DNA of 64,000 bases from Planctomycetaceae bacterium (lineage in GTDB: Bacteria > Planctomycetota > UBA1135 > GCA-002686595): positions 1-64,000 of the forward strand of contig WYBT01000009.1 of the NCBI GenBank assembly GCA_011525785.1, read 5' to 3'. This document shows positions 1 through 9,086 of this stretch, in pieces. The translations under genes were made by a program, and so were the position numbers. Numbering within the stretch: position 1 is the first letter of the stretch; each line of letters begins with the position of its first letter. The notes beneath the pieces are model-generated. The model saw only the letters and a list, made by a program, of their open reading frames with translations. It did not search any database and was not told the origin of the DNA.

Positions 1-304
1 CCCGGGACCGCGGAGAGACGCCGGGGCCGTGGGACACGACGCCGCACTAAGAGCTTCAACGGTGCCGCGGTCACGTGACCGCGGAGAGGTGTTCAGTCCT
101 GCGTGTGTGCCCCGCCGGGAGTCGGCTTCAACGGTGCCGCGGTCACGTGACCGCGGAGAGGAGTTGGCGCGGTCGCCCCGGTATGCGCCGCCGGATGCTT
201 CAACGGTGCCGCGGTCACGTGACCGCGGAGAGCAGCTTCTCGAAGTGATCGCCCGCCGCCCGTTCGTCGCTTCAACGGTGCCGCGGTCACGTGACCGCGG
301 AGAG
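1..304 (-). CRISPR. CRISPR array, leader-proximal end (type I-G locus)
   Basis: Four complete 36-nt repeats lie at 53-88, 125-160, 197-232 and 269-304, and the last 17 nt of a fifth at 1-17, so the array continues beyond the left edge. Spacers are 35-36 nt (18-52, 89-124, 161-196, 233-268). The four full repeats are identical. Each contains a perfect 20-nt palindrome CCGCGGTCACGTGACCGCGG (65-84 in the first full copy), which would give a strong crRNA hairpin. Read on the minus strand the repeat ends GTTGAAGC, the usual form of a repeat 3' end, and cas2 and cas4-cas1 are on the same strand. The array is therefore probably transcribed leftward, making 269-304 the leader-proximal repeat and 233-268 the newest spacer. 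The edge copy differs at two mirrored palindrome positions (CCCGGG instead of CACGTG). Confidence 0.97.
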
Positions 305-506
305 AGTACCCACCGCAAACGCGGGAGCCGCAAGCGCTTGTGAGCGCGATTGCGAGCGCTGCCAGTGAGCGGGCCCGGCAGAGCCCTCGATCACCCCCCT
401 GCCGACCGCAAGTCCCGCAGAACGGGCCACTTGCGACTGCGAGCGCTCCCCGGGAGTTGGCGCACCACCGCAGCGCTCGCAGCGAGAGTCCGCGCTCCGG
501 CGGTGT
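305..506 (-). promoter_or_regulatory. Probable CRISPR leader between cas2 and the array
   Basis: This is the 202-nt gap between the cas2 stop and the first repeat. It has no convincing gene. It holds the 10-mer TGCGAGCGCT twice (351-360, 438-447) and once inverted (472-481); the last two form an 11-bp inverted repeat (437-447 with 472-482). A 10-nt palindrome CAAGCGCTTG lies at 331-340. Such repeated elements are what an integration-host or transcription-factor binding leader would carry, but no known motif is recognised and no -10/-35 pair is clear at this GC content. The leader assignment rests on position and repeat orientation. Confidence 0.6.
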
Positions 507-797
507 TCAAACGACGAGCGGATCATGGGAAGGCGGCGGTGAGCGGCGGCCGAGGACTTGGATGCGGCCGGCCTCCTGGCCGTTGAGCGGGCCGAGATCG
601 ACCAGCATCACCTGATCCGCATCGTGATGGATGATCGCATCGAGGGCGGTGATCAGCAACTCGCGCTCTTGCTCGGAGAGCTCGCACGAGAAGACCGAGT
701 ACTGCACGGCGTCGCCGTAGCCGTTCATGGTCTTGAACACTTGGCGCAGGCGCTTCTTGTCCGCGATGTCGTAGCTGACGATGTAGCGGTGGCGCAT
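507..797 (-). CDS. cas2: CRISPR-associated endonuclease Cas2
   Basis: This 96-residue protein starts MRHRYIVSYDIADKKRLRQV, the ferredoxin-like first strand of Cas2 with its conserved Asp at residue 10. The stretch around residues 25-45 (YGDAVQYSVFSCEL) is also typical. Cas2 dimers bridge Cas1 dimers in the spacer-integration complex. The length matches the family. The start lies 3 bp after the cas4-cas1 stop, so the two are surely cotranscribed toward the array. The last 15 or so residues are Pro/Arg rich and probably disordered. Confidence 0.96.
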   Translation of the reverse strand: MRHRYIVSYDIADKKRLRQVFKTMNGYGDAVQYSVFSCELSEQERELLITALDAIIHHDADQVMLVDLGPLNGQEAGRIQVLGRRSPPPSHDPLVV

Positions 798-800
798 GGC

Positions 801-2477
801 TCAGCGCGTGCGGAAGCTGGGGTACTCGGCGATCTCGCCGGACAGCGCGCGAGCGAGCAGCCGCGCCTGCACCTCGAGCACGCGCCGGTAGCTGATGCGG
901 TAGCCGAACACCGGGTGGGTGATGAGGTGCGACATGCGGCGCTCGTAGGCCAGGAAGAACTTCTTGCGGCCTTCGGGAGTGAGCGAGACCGCGCCGCCGC
1001 GCTCGATGAAGTGCTCCTCCTGGATCTCGCCGTTGTTCACGAGCTGGATCACCACCGAGTCTGCGATCAGCGGGCGGAACTCCTCCATCAGGTCCAGTGC
1101 TAGCGCCGGCCGCCCGAAGCGCGGGCGATGGTAGAAGCCCAAGAACGGATCGAGCCCGACCGCGAGCAGCGTCACGGTCCAGTCCTTGGCGAGCATGCTG
1201 TAAGCGAGGGACAGCAGCGAGTTGATCGGATCGCGCGGCGGGCGGCGGTTGCGGCCCTGGAAGTCGAAGCGCGCGCAGGACTGGGGCCGCAACATGCCCG
1301 CGAAGGCGCTGAAGTAGGCGCGTGCGCCGGCCCCTTCGACGCCCAGCAAATTCTCCAGCGCCTGGGCGCGCTCGACGTCTTTCGAGAGACGCTCCAACTC
1401 GTCGAGGACAGCGCTCGGCGCCTGCTCGTGGTTGCGGCGCAGCAAGGTTCGGCAGTTGAGCAGCTTGGCAGCGACGAACTTCCGCGCCAGCTCGAGCGAG
1501 CGCGCCGCGTCGGTTGCGGCGCGGTACTGGTGCAGGCGCATGTCGCAGTTGCGGCTGCCCAGGCCGTGACTCACCCCGTAGAACCATCCGCCCATGCTGA
1601 AGTGGCACACCGGGATCCCAGCGGAGAGCAGCGTGTTGAGCATCTGGGCGCTGATCTGCACGTTGCCGAACACGCACAGTTGCGAGGTGTCGATCAGGCG
1701 CGAGTGGTGCGTGCCGTCGCGACTGTGGATCTCGATGCGTTCGCCACGCTTGCCCACCGTCGCGCCCTGGCTCTGCACGTAAACCGGCATGGCGTCGTCG
1801 CGCGCCGGCGTGAGGCGGCGCACCTCGGCGCCGTCCTGCTCGGCGAGCAAGTGGGTCTCGTCAGGAAGACAGATCCCCACCAGCGAGCAGCGCGGGCACT
1901 TGGGGCTGTCGACGAGCGGCGCGGGCGTGACGGAGGAGTTCGCCAGCTCGAGCGCTGCGCGAACCGCGGCGCGGGTCTGCGCCACGAGAGTTTCGTCGAT
2001 CGGAACGCTGACGCGCGTCTTGGACGCGGCGTAGTAGACGACGGCTTCCTCGCAGCGATAGCCGTTGGCGCGGAGCACCAGAGCCTGGGCGCAGACTTGG
2101 AGGCGATCGGGCTCCCACGCGCGACCCGCGATGTCCGGCGCCTTGCCCTTCTTGTAGTCGACCGGACAGACCGCGCCGTCCTGCAGCTCGAGCAGGTCGA
2201 TCACGGCGATCAGTCGTTCGTCGGGGGACGACAGACTGACCGAGCGCGCCACCGCGGGCCGGTCGGCGAGAGCCTCCGGCGGCGGCAGATCGCCGCTCTC
2301 GCGGTCGACGCGCTTGTGGACACGGCGGCCGTTGACCGTGTCGGCGTTGTCCGCCCACTCGCCCTGCGCCCACTCCAGGTGGAACAGGCGCGGGCAGTAG
2401 GAGAACTCGTTGAGCATCCGCGCCGGCAGCAGGTCGGGAACTGCGCCGCCGGCGCCCGTTGCGAGCGGGCTTTCCAT
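801..2477 (-). CDS. cas4-cas1: Cas4-Cas1 fusion protein
   Basis: A 558-residue fusion of the PAM-processing nuclease Cas4 and the integrase Cas1, an arrangement characteristic of type I-G. Cas4 covers about residues 20-210: Fe-S cysteines at C28, C194, C197 and C203, acidic metal ligands near D94 and D107, and the RecB-type VDYKKG motif at 106-111. Cas1 covers about 229-558: the catalytic triad is probably E381 (in GVEGAGARAYF), H450 (GFYHRP) and E465 (DLMEEFRP). All key residues are present, so adaptation should work. It lies between the csb2 remnant and cas2 on the minus strand. In known I-G operons csb2 stands just upstream of cas4-cas1, which gives the neighbouring remnant its meaning. 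Confidence 0.96.
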   Translation of the reverse strand: MESPLATGAGGAVPDLLPARMLNEFSYCPRLFHLEWAQGEWADNADTVNGRRVHKRVDRESGDLPPPEALADRPAVARSVSLSSPDERLIAVIDLLELQDGAVCPVDYKKGKAPDIAGRAWEPDRLQVCAQALVLRANGYRCEEAVVYYAASKTRVSVPIDETLVAQTRAAVRAALELANSSVTPAPLVDSPKCPRCSLVGICLPDETHLLAEQDGAEVRRLTPARDDAMPVYVQSQGATVGKRGERIEIHSRDGTHHSRLIDTSQLCVFGNVQISAQMLNTLLSAGIPVCHFSMGGWFYGVSHGLGSRNCDMRLHQYRAATDAARSLELARKFVAAKLLNCRTLLRRNHEQAPSAVLDELERLSKDVERAQALENLLGVEGAGARAYFSAFAGMLRPQSCARFDFQGRNRRPPRDPINSLLSLAYSMLAKDWTVTLLAVGLDPFLGFYHRPRFGRPALALDLMEEFRPLIADSVVIQLVNNGEIQEEHFIERGGAVSLTPEGRKKFFLAYERRMSHLITHPVFGYRISYRRVLEVQARLLARALSGEIAEYPSFRTR

Positions 2478-2552
2478 GGCGAAGCGGGAATCGGCATGGA
2501 TCGCACAGCGCTTGAGAACGAGCCCGAGCGCGCGGTGTCGATGACGGCGCGC

Positions 2553-2924
2553 TCAGCCGCTGGCCTCGAAGCGGCCCAGGCCGAAGTGCGCGCCGTAACC
2601 CACCGCGATCGGGCCGCAGACCGGGTTTGCGAACTCGAGTTCGAAGCCGAAGCCGTGGTCCGTGCCGCGCGCGCCGCCGCCGCCGAGCACGCGGCGACGC
2701 CGGAAGCGGTACCACGGAGCCGCTCCGTCGCGCGGTGCATCGAGCGGCGAGATGCGCGTCGGCGACAGATCGAGGAAGCCCAGTTCGCGGCGCAGTTGCT
2801 CGTCCGGAAGGTCGGTCCACTGTCCTCGGCGGCGCTTGGCGTGCCGCGCAGGGACGAACGGCGTCGCGCGAATCGGGCGACCAGTTCGCGCCAACGTGAT
2901 GTGGCAGAACGAAATCGTATCCAA
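2553..2924 (-). pseudogene. Remnant of a second csb2 (Cas5-Cas6) gene, C-terminal part only
   Basis: About 123 residues resembling only the C-terminal end of Csb2: TPFVPARHAKRRRG early, then EEQLRREL-like DEQLRRELGF, an Arg-rich WYRFRRRR, and finally GPIAVGYGAHFGLGRF, the classic Csb2/Cas6-type glycine-rich terminus. A complete Csb2 is about 500 residues, so roughly the first three quarters are missing. The only start is a TTG at 2922-2924 and the frame is closed by a TGA at 2937-2939; the same frame farther upstream does not look like Csb2. It is not a recent copy of the intact csb2 at 4675-6270, whose terminus reads GPITLGAGRYVGLGL. It probably marks the end of a lost effector operon that once led into cas4-cas1-cas2. 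A short free-standing Cas6-like protein is less likely. Confidence 0.75.
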
Positions 2925-3456
2925 TCTGTACGACGCTCAACGCGCTCCTGGGACCGCGAACGAGTCCCTGCATTGAGGCGCAACAACGTGGGTGCGCAGC
3001 ACGTGGAGCCGCTTGGTGTACGAGGCCAGCTTCGACCTCTTGGGGCAACCCAGGAGTGATCCGTGCGCCACGCGAGTGGAGGCGAGCGTGCTGAGTTCGA
3101 CATCGCACGGCTGGACGCCACTCTCTTCGCCGCCCTGCGCTCCAGCCGGCCCTGGCTGGCTTCGCACGGCTGCCCCGTTGGTGTAAGAACAACTCTTCCC
3201 CAGACCCCTTCCCCTCTGCACACTTCGTTTCTCCGCACCTGCCCCCCCGGTGTCCGAGAGACACACGACAGCCAAGCGCGCTTATGCGTACGGGCTTTCG
3301 GTGGCCATTCATGCCCGGAAATCAAGTAGTCGCTTGCGAAGGACGCCACGAACTTCTGCCCCCAGCCGCCCTGACGAACGCCTGAGCCACCGGTTGTCGG
3401 CGCGCACTCAAGAATTCCCGGTTGTGACCGACCCACCTTCGAATCGGAGTACCACC
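2925..3456. other. Intergenic segment between the two divergent cas modules
   Basis: No supportable gene is seen in 532 nt. The plus-strand frame leading into csb1 is open from about 3250 but its residues look random, and csb1 has its own ribosome-binding site at 3446-3449. A pyrimidine-rich stretch (about 3190-3250) follows a short run of weakly coding sequence. The promoter of the csb1 operon must lie here, and it is also the breakpoint where the older minus-strand effector genes would have been lost. No insertion-sequence end, integrase or attachment repeat was recognised. Confidence 0.5.
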
Positions 3457-4668
3457 ATGAATCTGAACCAACTCACGGAAGCCGTCTCGAACCACGCAGC
3501 GATTCGCGGCACCGCACGCCTGCAGCCCATCGGTGGCCAGGGAGACAAGGTGTTCCCGCCCACCCATCTCGTGGAAAAGCGTGACGAGCGTAAGCCGGGC
3601 GCGCGATACGCCATGGAGAAGCGGCGCATCCGAGCAGAGGTAGTTGACGTGGTGCTGCTCGACTCCGTGCAGTCGCAGGCCAACCGCATGGAGGAGGCGC
3701 TTTACGGGTTGTGGAAGGCGAAGAAGATTGCGCTCCCGGTCATCGAGGTGGCCCTCGGCTTCCCCGAGCTGCCCGCCGTGTCATCGCTCACGGCCCCCCA
3801 CCGAATTGCCGACGCGCTCCTGCGAGACAGCCTGCTCGACGGCCAGCTCTTTCGGCACTCCGAGCTTGGAAAGTCATTCACCGACGCCTCCGTTCACAAT
3901 GCAGGCCCACTGTTCCGCGTGTGCCCGACAGCGTGCATCTTCGGAATCTGGGACTCGACGGGGCCGAAGGGCGGCATGGGCTTCAAGCTCTCGCGTGCCT
4001 TGACCTCAGAGATCATCGGCATCGATGCGACGCTCGGCGTGAAGACCTCGAGCCGCATCGACCCGACGAACATGTCGAAGGACGCCGGGCCGCTCTACCA
4101 GGCCAAGGATTCGGACGAGGGCTACACCCTCGACGAAAAGAAGGCGCTCCTCGATGACAAGAAAAAGCCCGTGCTCTTCAAGACCGATGGCAAGCCGTCG
4201 GAGGCGAACCACGGCAACCAGCCTCCGCAGATCGATGCGCTCGGTGGCGGCGTCACCTTCGACTACGCCCAGCAGACCGTCGTGTTGTCGCTCGGCGTGC
4301 TTCGGAAGCTCTCGTTCGGCTCGGAACAGGACTCCGAGGCGGTTCGGCTCGTTCTCGGGGCGCTGGGTCTCGTCTCGATTCTGAGCGCAGAGCATGCGGG
4401 CTACGACTTCCGCTCGCGCTGCCACCTCGTGCCCGAGCCGGGCCACGCGCTCAAGCTCGAGGTCGTTCGACGGGACGGAACGACCCAGCCCATCGAAGCG
4501 AGCCTCGGCACCGCGCTCGAGCTGCTCGACTCAGCCGTTTCGCGGCTGCCCGCCTCACTCGCGTGGCCCAAGAGGGGTGAGGCGCTCGCGACCCTCACGC
4601 CGAGCGACAAGCTCACCCGGCTGATCGAAAAGACGCGCGAGCTCGCGGCGGCTGGCGCGGCGGAGTGA
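3457..4668 (+). CDS. csb1: Type I-G Cascade backbone protein Csb1 (Cas7)
   Basis: Csb1 (GSU0053 family, Cas7-type) forms the crRNA-coating backbone of the I-G complex. Signature stretches are VFPPTH (about residue 30), LLDSVQSQANRMEEAL (about 66-81), APHRIADALLRDS (about 110-122), and CPTACIFGIWDS followed by LSRALTSEIIGID (about 155-190). The 403-residue length is typical. The ATG at 3457 is preceded by GGAG at 3446-3449, with 7 nt between; the frame is open upstream but lacks family similarity. csb2 starts 6 nt after the stop, with GGAGTGAGG around the stop serving as its ribosome-binding site. GC content looks somewhat lower than in the flanking chromosomal genes. Confidence 0.95.
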   Translation: MNLNQLTEAVSNHAAIRGTARLQPIGGQGDKVFPPTHLVEKRDERKPGARYAMEKRRIRAEVVDVVLLDSVQSQANRMEEALYGLWKAKKIALPVIEVALGFPELPAVSSLTAPHRIADALLRDSLLDGQLFRHSELGKSFTDASVHNAGPLFRVCPTACIFGIWDSTGPKGGMGFKLSRALTSEIIGIDATLGVKTSSRIDPTNMSKDAGPLYQAKDSDEGYTLDEKKALLDDKKKPVLFKTDGKPSEANHGNQPPQIDALGGGVTFDYAQQTVVLSLGVLRKLSFGSEQDSEAVRLVLGALGLVSILSAEHAGYDFRSRCHLVPEPGHALKLEVVRRDGTTQPIEASLGTALELLDSAVSRLPASLAWPKRGEALATLTPSDKLTRLIEKTRELAAAGAAE

Positions 4669-4674
4669 GGCCCC

Positions 4675-6270
4675 ATGCTCGCCATCGAGATCGAGCTGCT
4701 CACGGGGCGGTACGTCGCCACCCAGGCGAATGATCGCTCCCGGGTCGAGTGGCCGCCCCACCCTGCCCGCTTCTTTTCCGCCCTCGTTGCGGCGTCCGGC
4801 CACGTCAGCTCTCGGCCGGCGGAAGTCCGCGACCTCTTGGTGGAACTCGAAGATCAGCCGGCGCCCCACGTCACGGCGAGCAACGTCACTGGCCATGACC
4901 TCCGAGTCCCGCCCGCAGGCGCGCGCACGGTCAACACGGTCTTCGTTCCCGTGAACGACTCCCAACTCGTCGCCAACGCCTGGGAGAAGCACAACGCCCG
5001 CCTCGCGACAGCGAAGCCGAAGGAGCTTCTCAAGGTGCAGGAGGCCATGCGCACGGCGCTCAAGGCCGTCGACGCTCCGACGCAGACCGACATCGAGAAT
5101 GCGGTCGCGCTGCTCCCGGCTGGCCGACCGCGGAAAGAACGTACCTTCCCATCCTTCGCCCCAGACGTGCCGAAGGTCTGGTTCTGCTGGCCAACGCTCA
5201 CGCTCAGTGAGGAGCGCCGGCAGGCACTCGATGGGCTGCTCGATCGCGTCACGGCCCTCGGGCACTCGTCGTCCCAGGTTCGTTGCGCCATCGTGGCCGA
5301 GCCCGCGACCGGGCCGCTCCTCGTGACGCTCGTTCCACAGCGATCGGGCGGCGTGACGCTTCGCTGGGTCGCCGCCGGGCAGCTCGAACGTCTCGATGCA
5401 GAGTTCGAACGCCATCAGGGCGAGCGGCCTCGGGTGCTCCCGTCTCGACCGATCGCCTATGGCCAGGAGAAGGCCACCTCGACATTGCGTCATTCCGTCT
5501 TCGAAGCCGACGGCTGGCTGGTCCTTCGTCAACAGCTCGCCGGGCGGGCGCAGCGCTTCCAGAGCACGCGGTGCGTCGACATCGCCAAGGCCCTCCACGG
5601 AGCGCTCGCAAGTCACGTCGCGCAGCAACCGGCGCCCGAGATCATCACGGGGCGGCGCGACGGGGTCGCGACGACCGGTGCACACCTCGCGCTCCTCCCG
5701 CTGCCCGACGTGGGTCACCAGCACGCACACGGCGGCGTGATGGGCGTGGCAATCGTCTTTCCACGTTCGGCCTCGGAGACCGACCGCATCGTCGTCATCG
5801 ATGCGCTCGGTCGTTTCCTCGCTGGCGGTGGGCTGCTGACGCTCCCGCGAGGCGCCGAGCTTCGAGTGGCGCACGAGGCGTTTCCCGAAGCGCTCGCGCT
5901 GAGAGAGACGACGTGGACCCGGCCATCCACACACTGGGCCACCGTCACCCCGATTGCCCTCGACCGGAATCCCGGGGACCTCCGTCGACCTGAGGGCCTC
6001 GCCCAGGCCGCTCGGACGATCGCTGATGCCTGCGAGCACCTCGGCCTTCCGCGCCCGACAGGGGTCGAGGTCTCGCTCTCACCGTACCTCCCGGGCAGTC
6101 AGCCGGTTCGAGCGTTTGAGCCGTTTCCACGTGAAGCCAACCGGCTTCGAAAGCTCCGGGTCCATGCCCTCCTCCAATTCAGTGAACCGGTGGAAGGCCC
6201 CATCACGCTCGGGGCCGGTCGGTACGTCGGACTCGGCCTGTGCCGCCCGTTGAGTGGAGGGACGCCATGA
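4675..6270 (+). CDS. csb2: Type I-G Csb2 (Cas5-Cas6 fusion)
   Basis: A 531-residue protein combining the Cas5-like crRNA 5'-handle binder with a Cas6-like processing domain. The N-terminus MLAIEIELLTGRYVATQAND and the following EWPPHPARFFSALVAAS (residues 25-41) are diagnostic of Csb2. A possible catalytic His lies in the middle C-terminal region (THWATVTPIALDR), and the protein closes with EGPITLGAGRYVGLGL, the glycine-rich Cas6 terminus. It is full length. It overlaps the next gene: the stop TGA at 6268-6270 shares bases with the cas3 ATG (ATGA overlap), so the two are translationally coupled. It should process the palindromic repeats of the array at 1-304. Confidence 0.94.
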   Translation: MLAIEIELLTGRYVATQANDRSRVEWPPHPARFFSALVAASGHVSSRPAEVRDLLVELEDQPAPHVTASNVTGHDLRVPPAGARTVNTVFVPVNDSQLVANAWEKHNARLATAKPKELLKVQEAMRTALKAVDAPTQTDIENAVALLPAGRPRKERTFPSFAPDVPKVWFCWPTLTLSEERRQALDGLLDRVTALGHSSSQVRCAIVAEPATGPLLVTLVPQRSGGVTLRWVAAGQLERLDAEFERHQGERPRVLPSRPIAYGQEKATSTLRHSVFEADGWLVLRQQLAGRAQRFQSTRCVDIAKALHGALASHVAQQPAPEIITGRRDGVATTGAHLALLPLPDVGHQHAHGGVMGVAIVFPRSASETDRIVVIDALGRFLAGGGLLTLPRGAELRVAHEAFPEALALRETTWTRPSTHWATVTPIALDRNPGDLRRPEGLAQAARTIADACEHLGLPRPTGVEVSLSPYLPGSQPVRAFEPFPREANRLRKLRVHALLQFSEPVEGPITLGAGRYVGLGLCRPLSGGTP

Positions 6271-9086
6271 AGTCGCTCACCCCTGAAGACTTCGACCCGT
6301 TCTTCGGGGCGGTTCACGGCGTGCCTCCGTTCGACTGGCAAAGCAGGCTCGCCGCGAAGGCCTGCGCCGGGAAGTGGCCTTGCACCCTGAAGCTGCCGAC
6401 CGGCGCGGGAAAGACGGCCTGCCTCGACGTGGCCGTGTTCGCGTTGGCGGTGTCGACCCAGACCCACGAGCTCGCGCCCCGGCGCATCGTGATGGTGGTG
6501 GACCGACGGGTCGTCGTCGACCAGGCGCACGACCGGGCTCGAAAGATCGTCCACGCGCTCGAGCAGGCACCCGCTCATTCGGTCGCATCGCGCGTGGCGT
6601 CGGCCCTCACCCGCCTGTCAGGCGGCAAGCCTCTCTCCGCCGTGCAGCTTCGTGGCGCCGTCCCACGGGACGACAGCTGGGCCGAGACGCCCGACCAGCC
6701 GCTCATCATCTCGTCGACCGTCGATCAGGTGGGCTCCCGGCTCCTGTTTCGCGGGTACGGCGTCAGCCCTGGTATGTGGCCCATTCACGCCGGACTGCTG
6801 GGCACCGACTGCCTCTACCTGCTCGATGAGGTTCACCTCGCGCAGCCCTACTTCGAGACGCTCCGCAACGTGCAGGACGTCACCCGCGCATTCTCGTCTC
6901 CGATGAGTCGAATGCAGGTCGTCGCGCTCTCGGCGACCCCCGGCGCCGATGATGGCGAGCCCTTCTCGCTGAGCAAAGCCGACCGGAACGGGCCCCTGAA
7001 GACGCGTCTGGCTGCAGCCAAGCCCGTCACCGTCGCGACGACGCACCGTGAGGAATTGGCGGCCGCAGCGTCACGCTTCGTTAAGGAGCATCTCGACGAG
7101 GGAGCCCAGTCGGTGGTCGTCGTTCACAATCGAGTCGACCGGGCGCTCGAATCCTACGAACTGCTCAGCAGGACGTTCGAGGGTCGAGTCGACGTGCGAC
7201 TCATGACGGGCAGGATGCGACCGCTCGACCGCGACGAACTGGTTCAGGAGATCCAAACCCGAGTCGGGAGTGGACAGCGTGGAGTCCAGGTCGAACGGCC
7301 GCTGATCGTCGTCGCCACCCAGTGCATCGAAGCAGGCGCTGACCTCGACTTCGACGCGATCGTGACGGAGCTGGCGAGCTTCGACGCCCTCAGGCAGCGC
7401 TTTGGCCGAGTCGATCGACTGGGTGCGTTCGGTCGAGCGCGGGGGACGATCCTCGAGGTTCAGGAGCCGACCGGTGGAGGCAAGTCCGCCATCCCCAAGG
7501 ACGACCCTGTCTATGGAGACCGCCTCGTGGCGTGTTCGAAGCTGCTCAAGGAGCTGAAGAAGGTCTCCAAGAAGGCATGCCTCGACTTCGGCATCGACGC
7601 GCTCGACGGCCTGCTCGAGAAGGTCGACGGGGAGCTCGTGACCAACGCCAACTCGGAGAAGCCGCACGCCCCCCTGCTCTTCCCGTCGTACCTCGACCTG
7701 TGGGCCCAGACGCGCCCCCGACTCGGCACCTCACAGACCCCAGACGTGGCGTTGTTTCTCCATGGGCCGCGGCATCAGCCTCCCAACGTGAACGTCATCT
7801 GGCGAGCCGACATCGATGGCGTCGATGACGAGCAGGCCATCGAACGCATCGAGGCGCTCCCGCCGTCTTCACTCGAGGCGGCGTCGATTCCGTTCGGCGC
7901 GGCCCTCGCGTGGCTGGGCGAGCAGACGAAGCGCCAGGCAATCAGCGACGTCGAGGGGCGTGACGGCGCGCCCACGGATGGCTCCGAGGGAGAACTGGCG
8001 ATTCGAGCCTTTCGCTGGAACTCCGATGGTGCCGAGCGGCTTCCGCCGCGAAGTCTTCGCCCAGGAGACACAGTCGTCGTCAGCTCGAGCATCGGTGGGC
8101 TCTGTGCGGCAACGTTCGACTCGAGCGCCACCGATCCGGTCGTCGATCGTGCAGAAGAGGCCGTTCTTCGAGCCAGGGCTCGCGTCACGGTACGGCTCGA
8201 ACTTCGTGGGGTCACGGAGGCAGCCGATGGGAGTCTGGTCGCACCAGCGACGGCTGCAACCTGGGTGACAGAGTACTGCCGCCGGCTCAATCACCGCCCA
8301 CGCAAGCAGCGACGCGTCGAACTTGAGGACTGGACCCTGGCCATGCTCCGCGACTTCGCACTCGGCGATGCCACGACCGATGGAGAGGAGTCGGTTACGA
8401 CTGGCCGAGCGGTGCTGCTGTCCCAGCACAGCGGAGACGTCGAACGTTGGGCGCGCACCTTCGCGGAGAACCTCAGGCTCGACGATGCACTGGTCGCGTG
8501 CGTCAGCTTCGCGGGCTGGCTTCATGACGTCGGCAAGGCCGACGAGCGCTTTCAACGGCTCCTCCGCGACGGAACGTTGGCGAGCATTCAACTCGCGAAG
8601 TCAGCTGCGGCCGACTGGTTGCTCGCGAAGTCAGGGTTGGGACCCCACGAGCTAGCGAGAGCGAAGCGTGCTCGGCGCTTGAGTGGGTACCCGGCTGGCG
8701 CTCGTCATGAAGTATTGTCGGCGGCGATGTGTGACGCTGACTCGGTCCGGGCGGAAGCCACTAGGAGGGGGGTTGCAGACTTCGACTTGCTACTGCACCT
8801 GATTGCGTCGCACCATGGTTGGTGTCGCCCGTTTGCGCCTACATACGAAGCGCGACCCGACCGCATCGACGAGGTGGTCGAACTCGCACATGGCCCACTC
8901 CGCCTGTCAGCTGCGGCTGCGACCACGCTGCATCAGATCGACGCCGGCCTCGCCGAGCGTTTCGCGCGACTGACGGCGCGTTACGGCTGGCATCAGCTCG
9001 CAGCACTCGAGATGGTGCTCAGGCTCGCAGACCACAAGGCCAGTGAGGAGGAAGCGCAAGCTGGAGGCGATGATGCAGTCGCTTGA
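6267..9086 (+). CDS. cas3: Cas3 helicase-nuclease with C-terminal HD domain
   Basis: A 939-residue Cas3 with helicase first and HD nuclease last, the reversed order known from type I-G. Walker A PTGAGKT is at residues 44-50, the DEVH box at 187-190, followed by the motif III-like ALSATPG; the second RecA domain has TQCIEAGADLDFD and QRFGRVDR. The HD domain has the HD pair at 753-754 (WLHDVGKADERF) and the second His pair at 849-850 (ASHHGW). All catalytic motifs are intact. The ATG at 6267 follows GGAGG at 6256-6260 and overlaps the csb2 stop; a slightly longer frame exists but lacks a ribosome-binding site. Cas3 unwinds and degrades the target strand after Cascade recruitment. Confidence 0.95.
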   Translation: MKSLTPEDFDPFFGAVHGVPPFDWQSRLAAKACAGKWPCTLKLPTGAGKTACLDVAVFALAVSTQTHELAPRRIVMVVDRRVVVDQAHDRARKIVHALEQAPAHSVASRVASALTRLSGGKPLSAVQLRGAVPRDDSWAETPDQPLIISSTVDQVGSRLLFRGYGVSPGMWPIHAGLLGTDCLYLLDEVHLAQPYFETLRNVQDVTRAFSSPMSRMQVVALSATPGADDGEPFSLSKADRNGPLKTRLAAAKPVTVATTHREELAAAASRFVKEHLDEGAQSVVVVHNRVDRALESYELLSRTFEGRVDVRLMTGRMRPLDRDELVQEIQTRVGSGQRGVQVERPLIVVATQCIEAGADLDFDAIVTELASFDALRQRFGRVDRLGAFGRARGTILEVQEPTGGGKSAIPKDDPVYGDRLVACSKLLKELKKVSKKACLDFGIDALDGLLEKVDGELVTNANSEKPHAPLLFPSYLDLWAQTRPRLGTSQTPDVALFLHGPRHQPPNVNVIWRADIDGVDDEQAIERIEALPPSSLEAASIPFGAALAWLGEQTKRQAISDVEGRDGAPTDGSEGELAIRAFRWNSDGAERLPPRSLRPGDTVVVSSSIGGLCAATFDSSATDPVVDRAEEAVLRARARVTVRLELRGVTEAADGSLVAPATAATWVTEYCRRLNHRPRKQRRVELEDWTLAMLRDFALGDATTDGEESVTTGRAVLLSQHSGDVERWARTFAENLRLDDALVACVSFAGWLHDVGKADERFQRLLRDGTLASIQLAKSAAADWLLAKSGLGPHELARAKRARRLSGYPAGARHEVLSAAMCDADSVRAEATRRGVADFDLLLHLIASHHGWCRPFAPTYEARPDRIDEVVELAHGPLRLSAAAATTLHQIDAGLAERFARLTARYGWHQLAALEMVLRLADHKASEEEAQAGGDDAVA

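Noticed and set aside
29..343. A 104-residue open frame crossing the array
   Set aside because: It is the CRISPR repeat translated over and over (STVPRSRDRGE at each repeat), not a gene.
1128..3059. A long plus-strand open frame opposite cas4-cas1
   Set aside because: It is antisense to a well-supported gene and has the Arg/Ala/His-rich composition of high-GC shadow frames.
2937..3275. In-frame upstream extension of the csb2 remnant
   Set aside because: A TGA at 2937-2939 separates it and the residues do not resemble Csb2; it is treated as non-coding.
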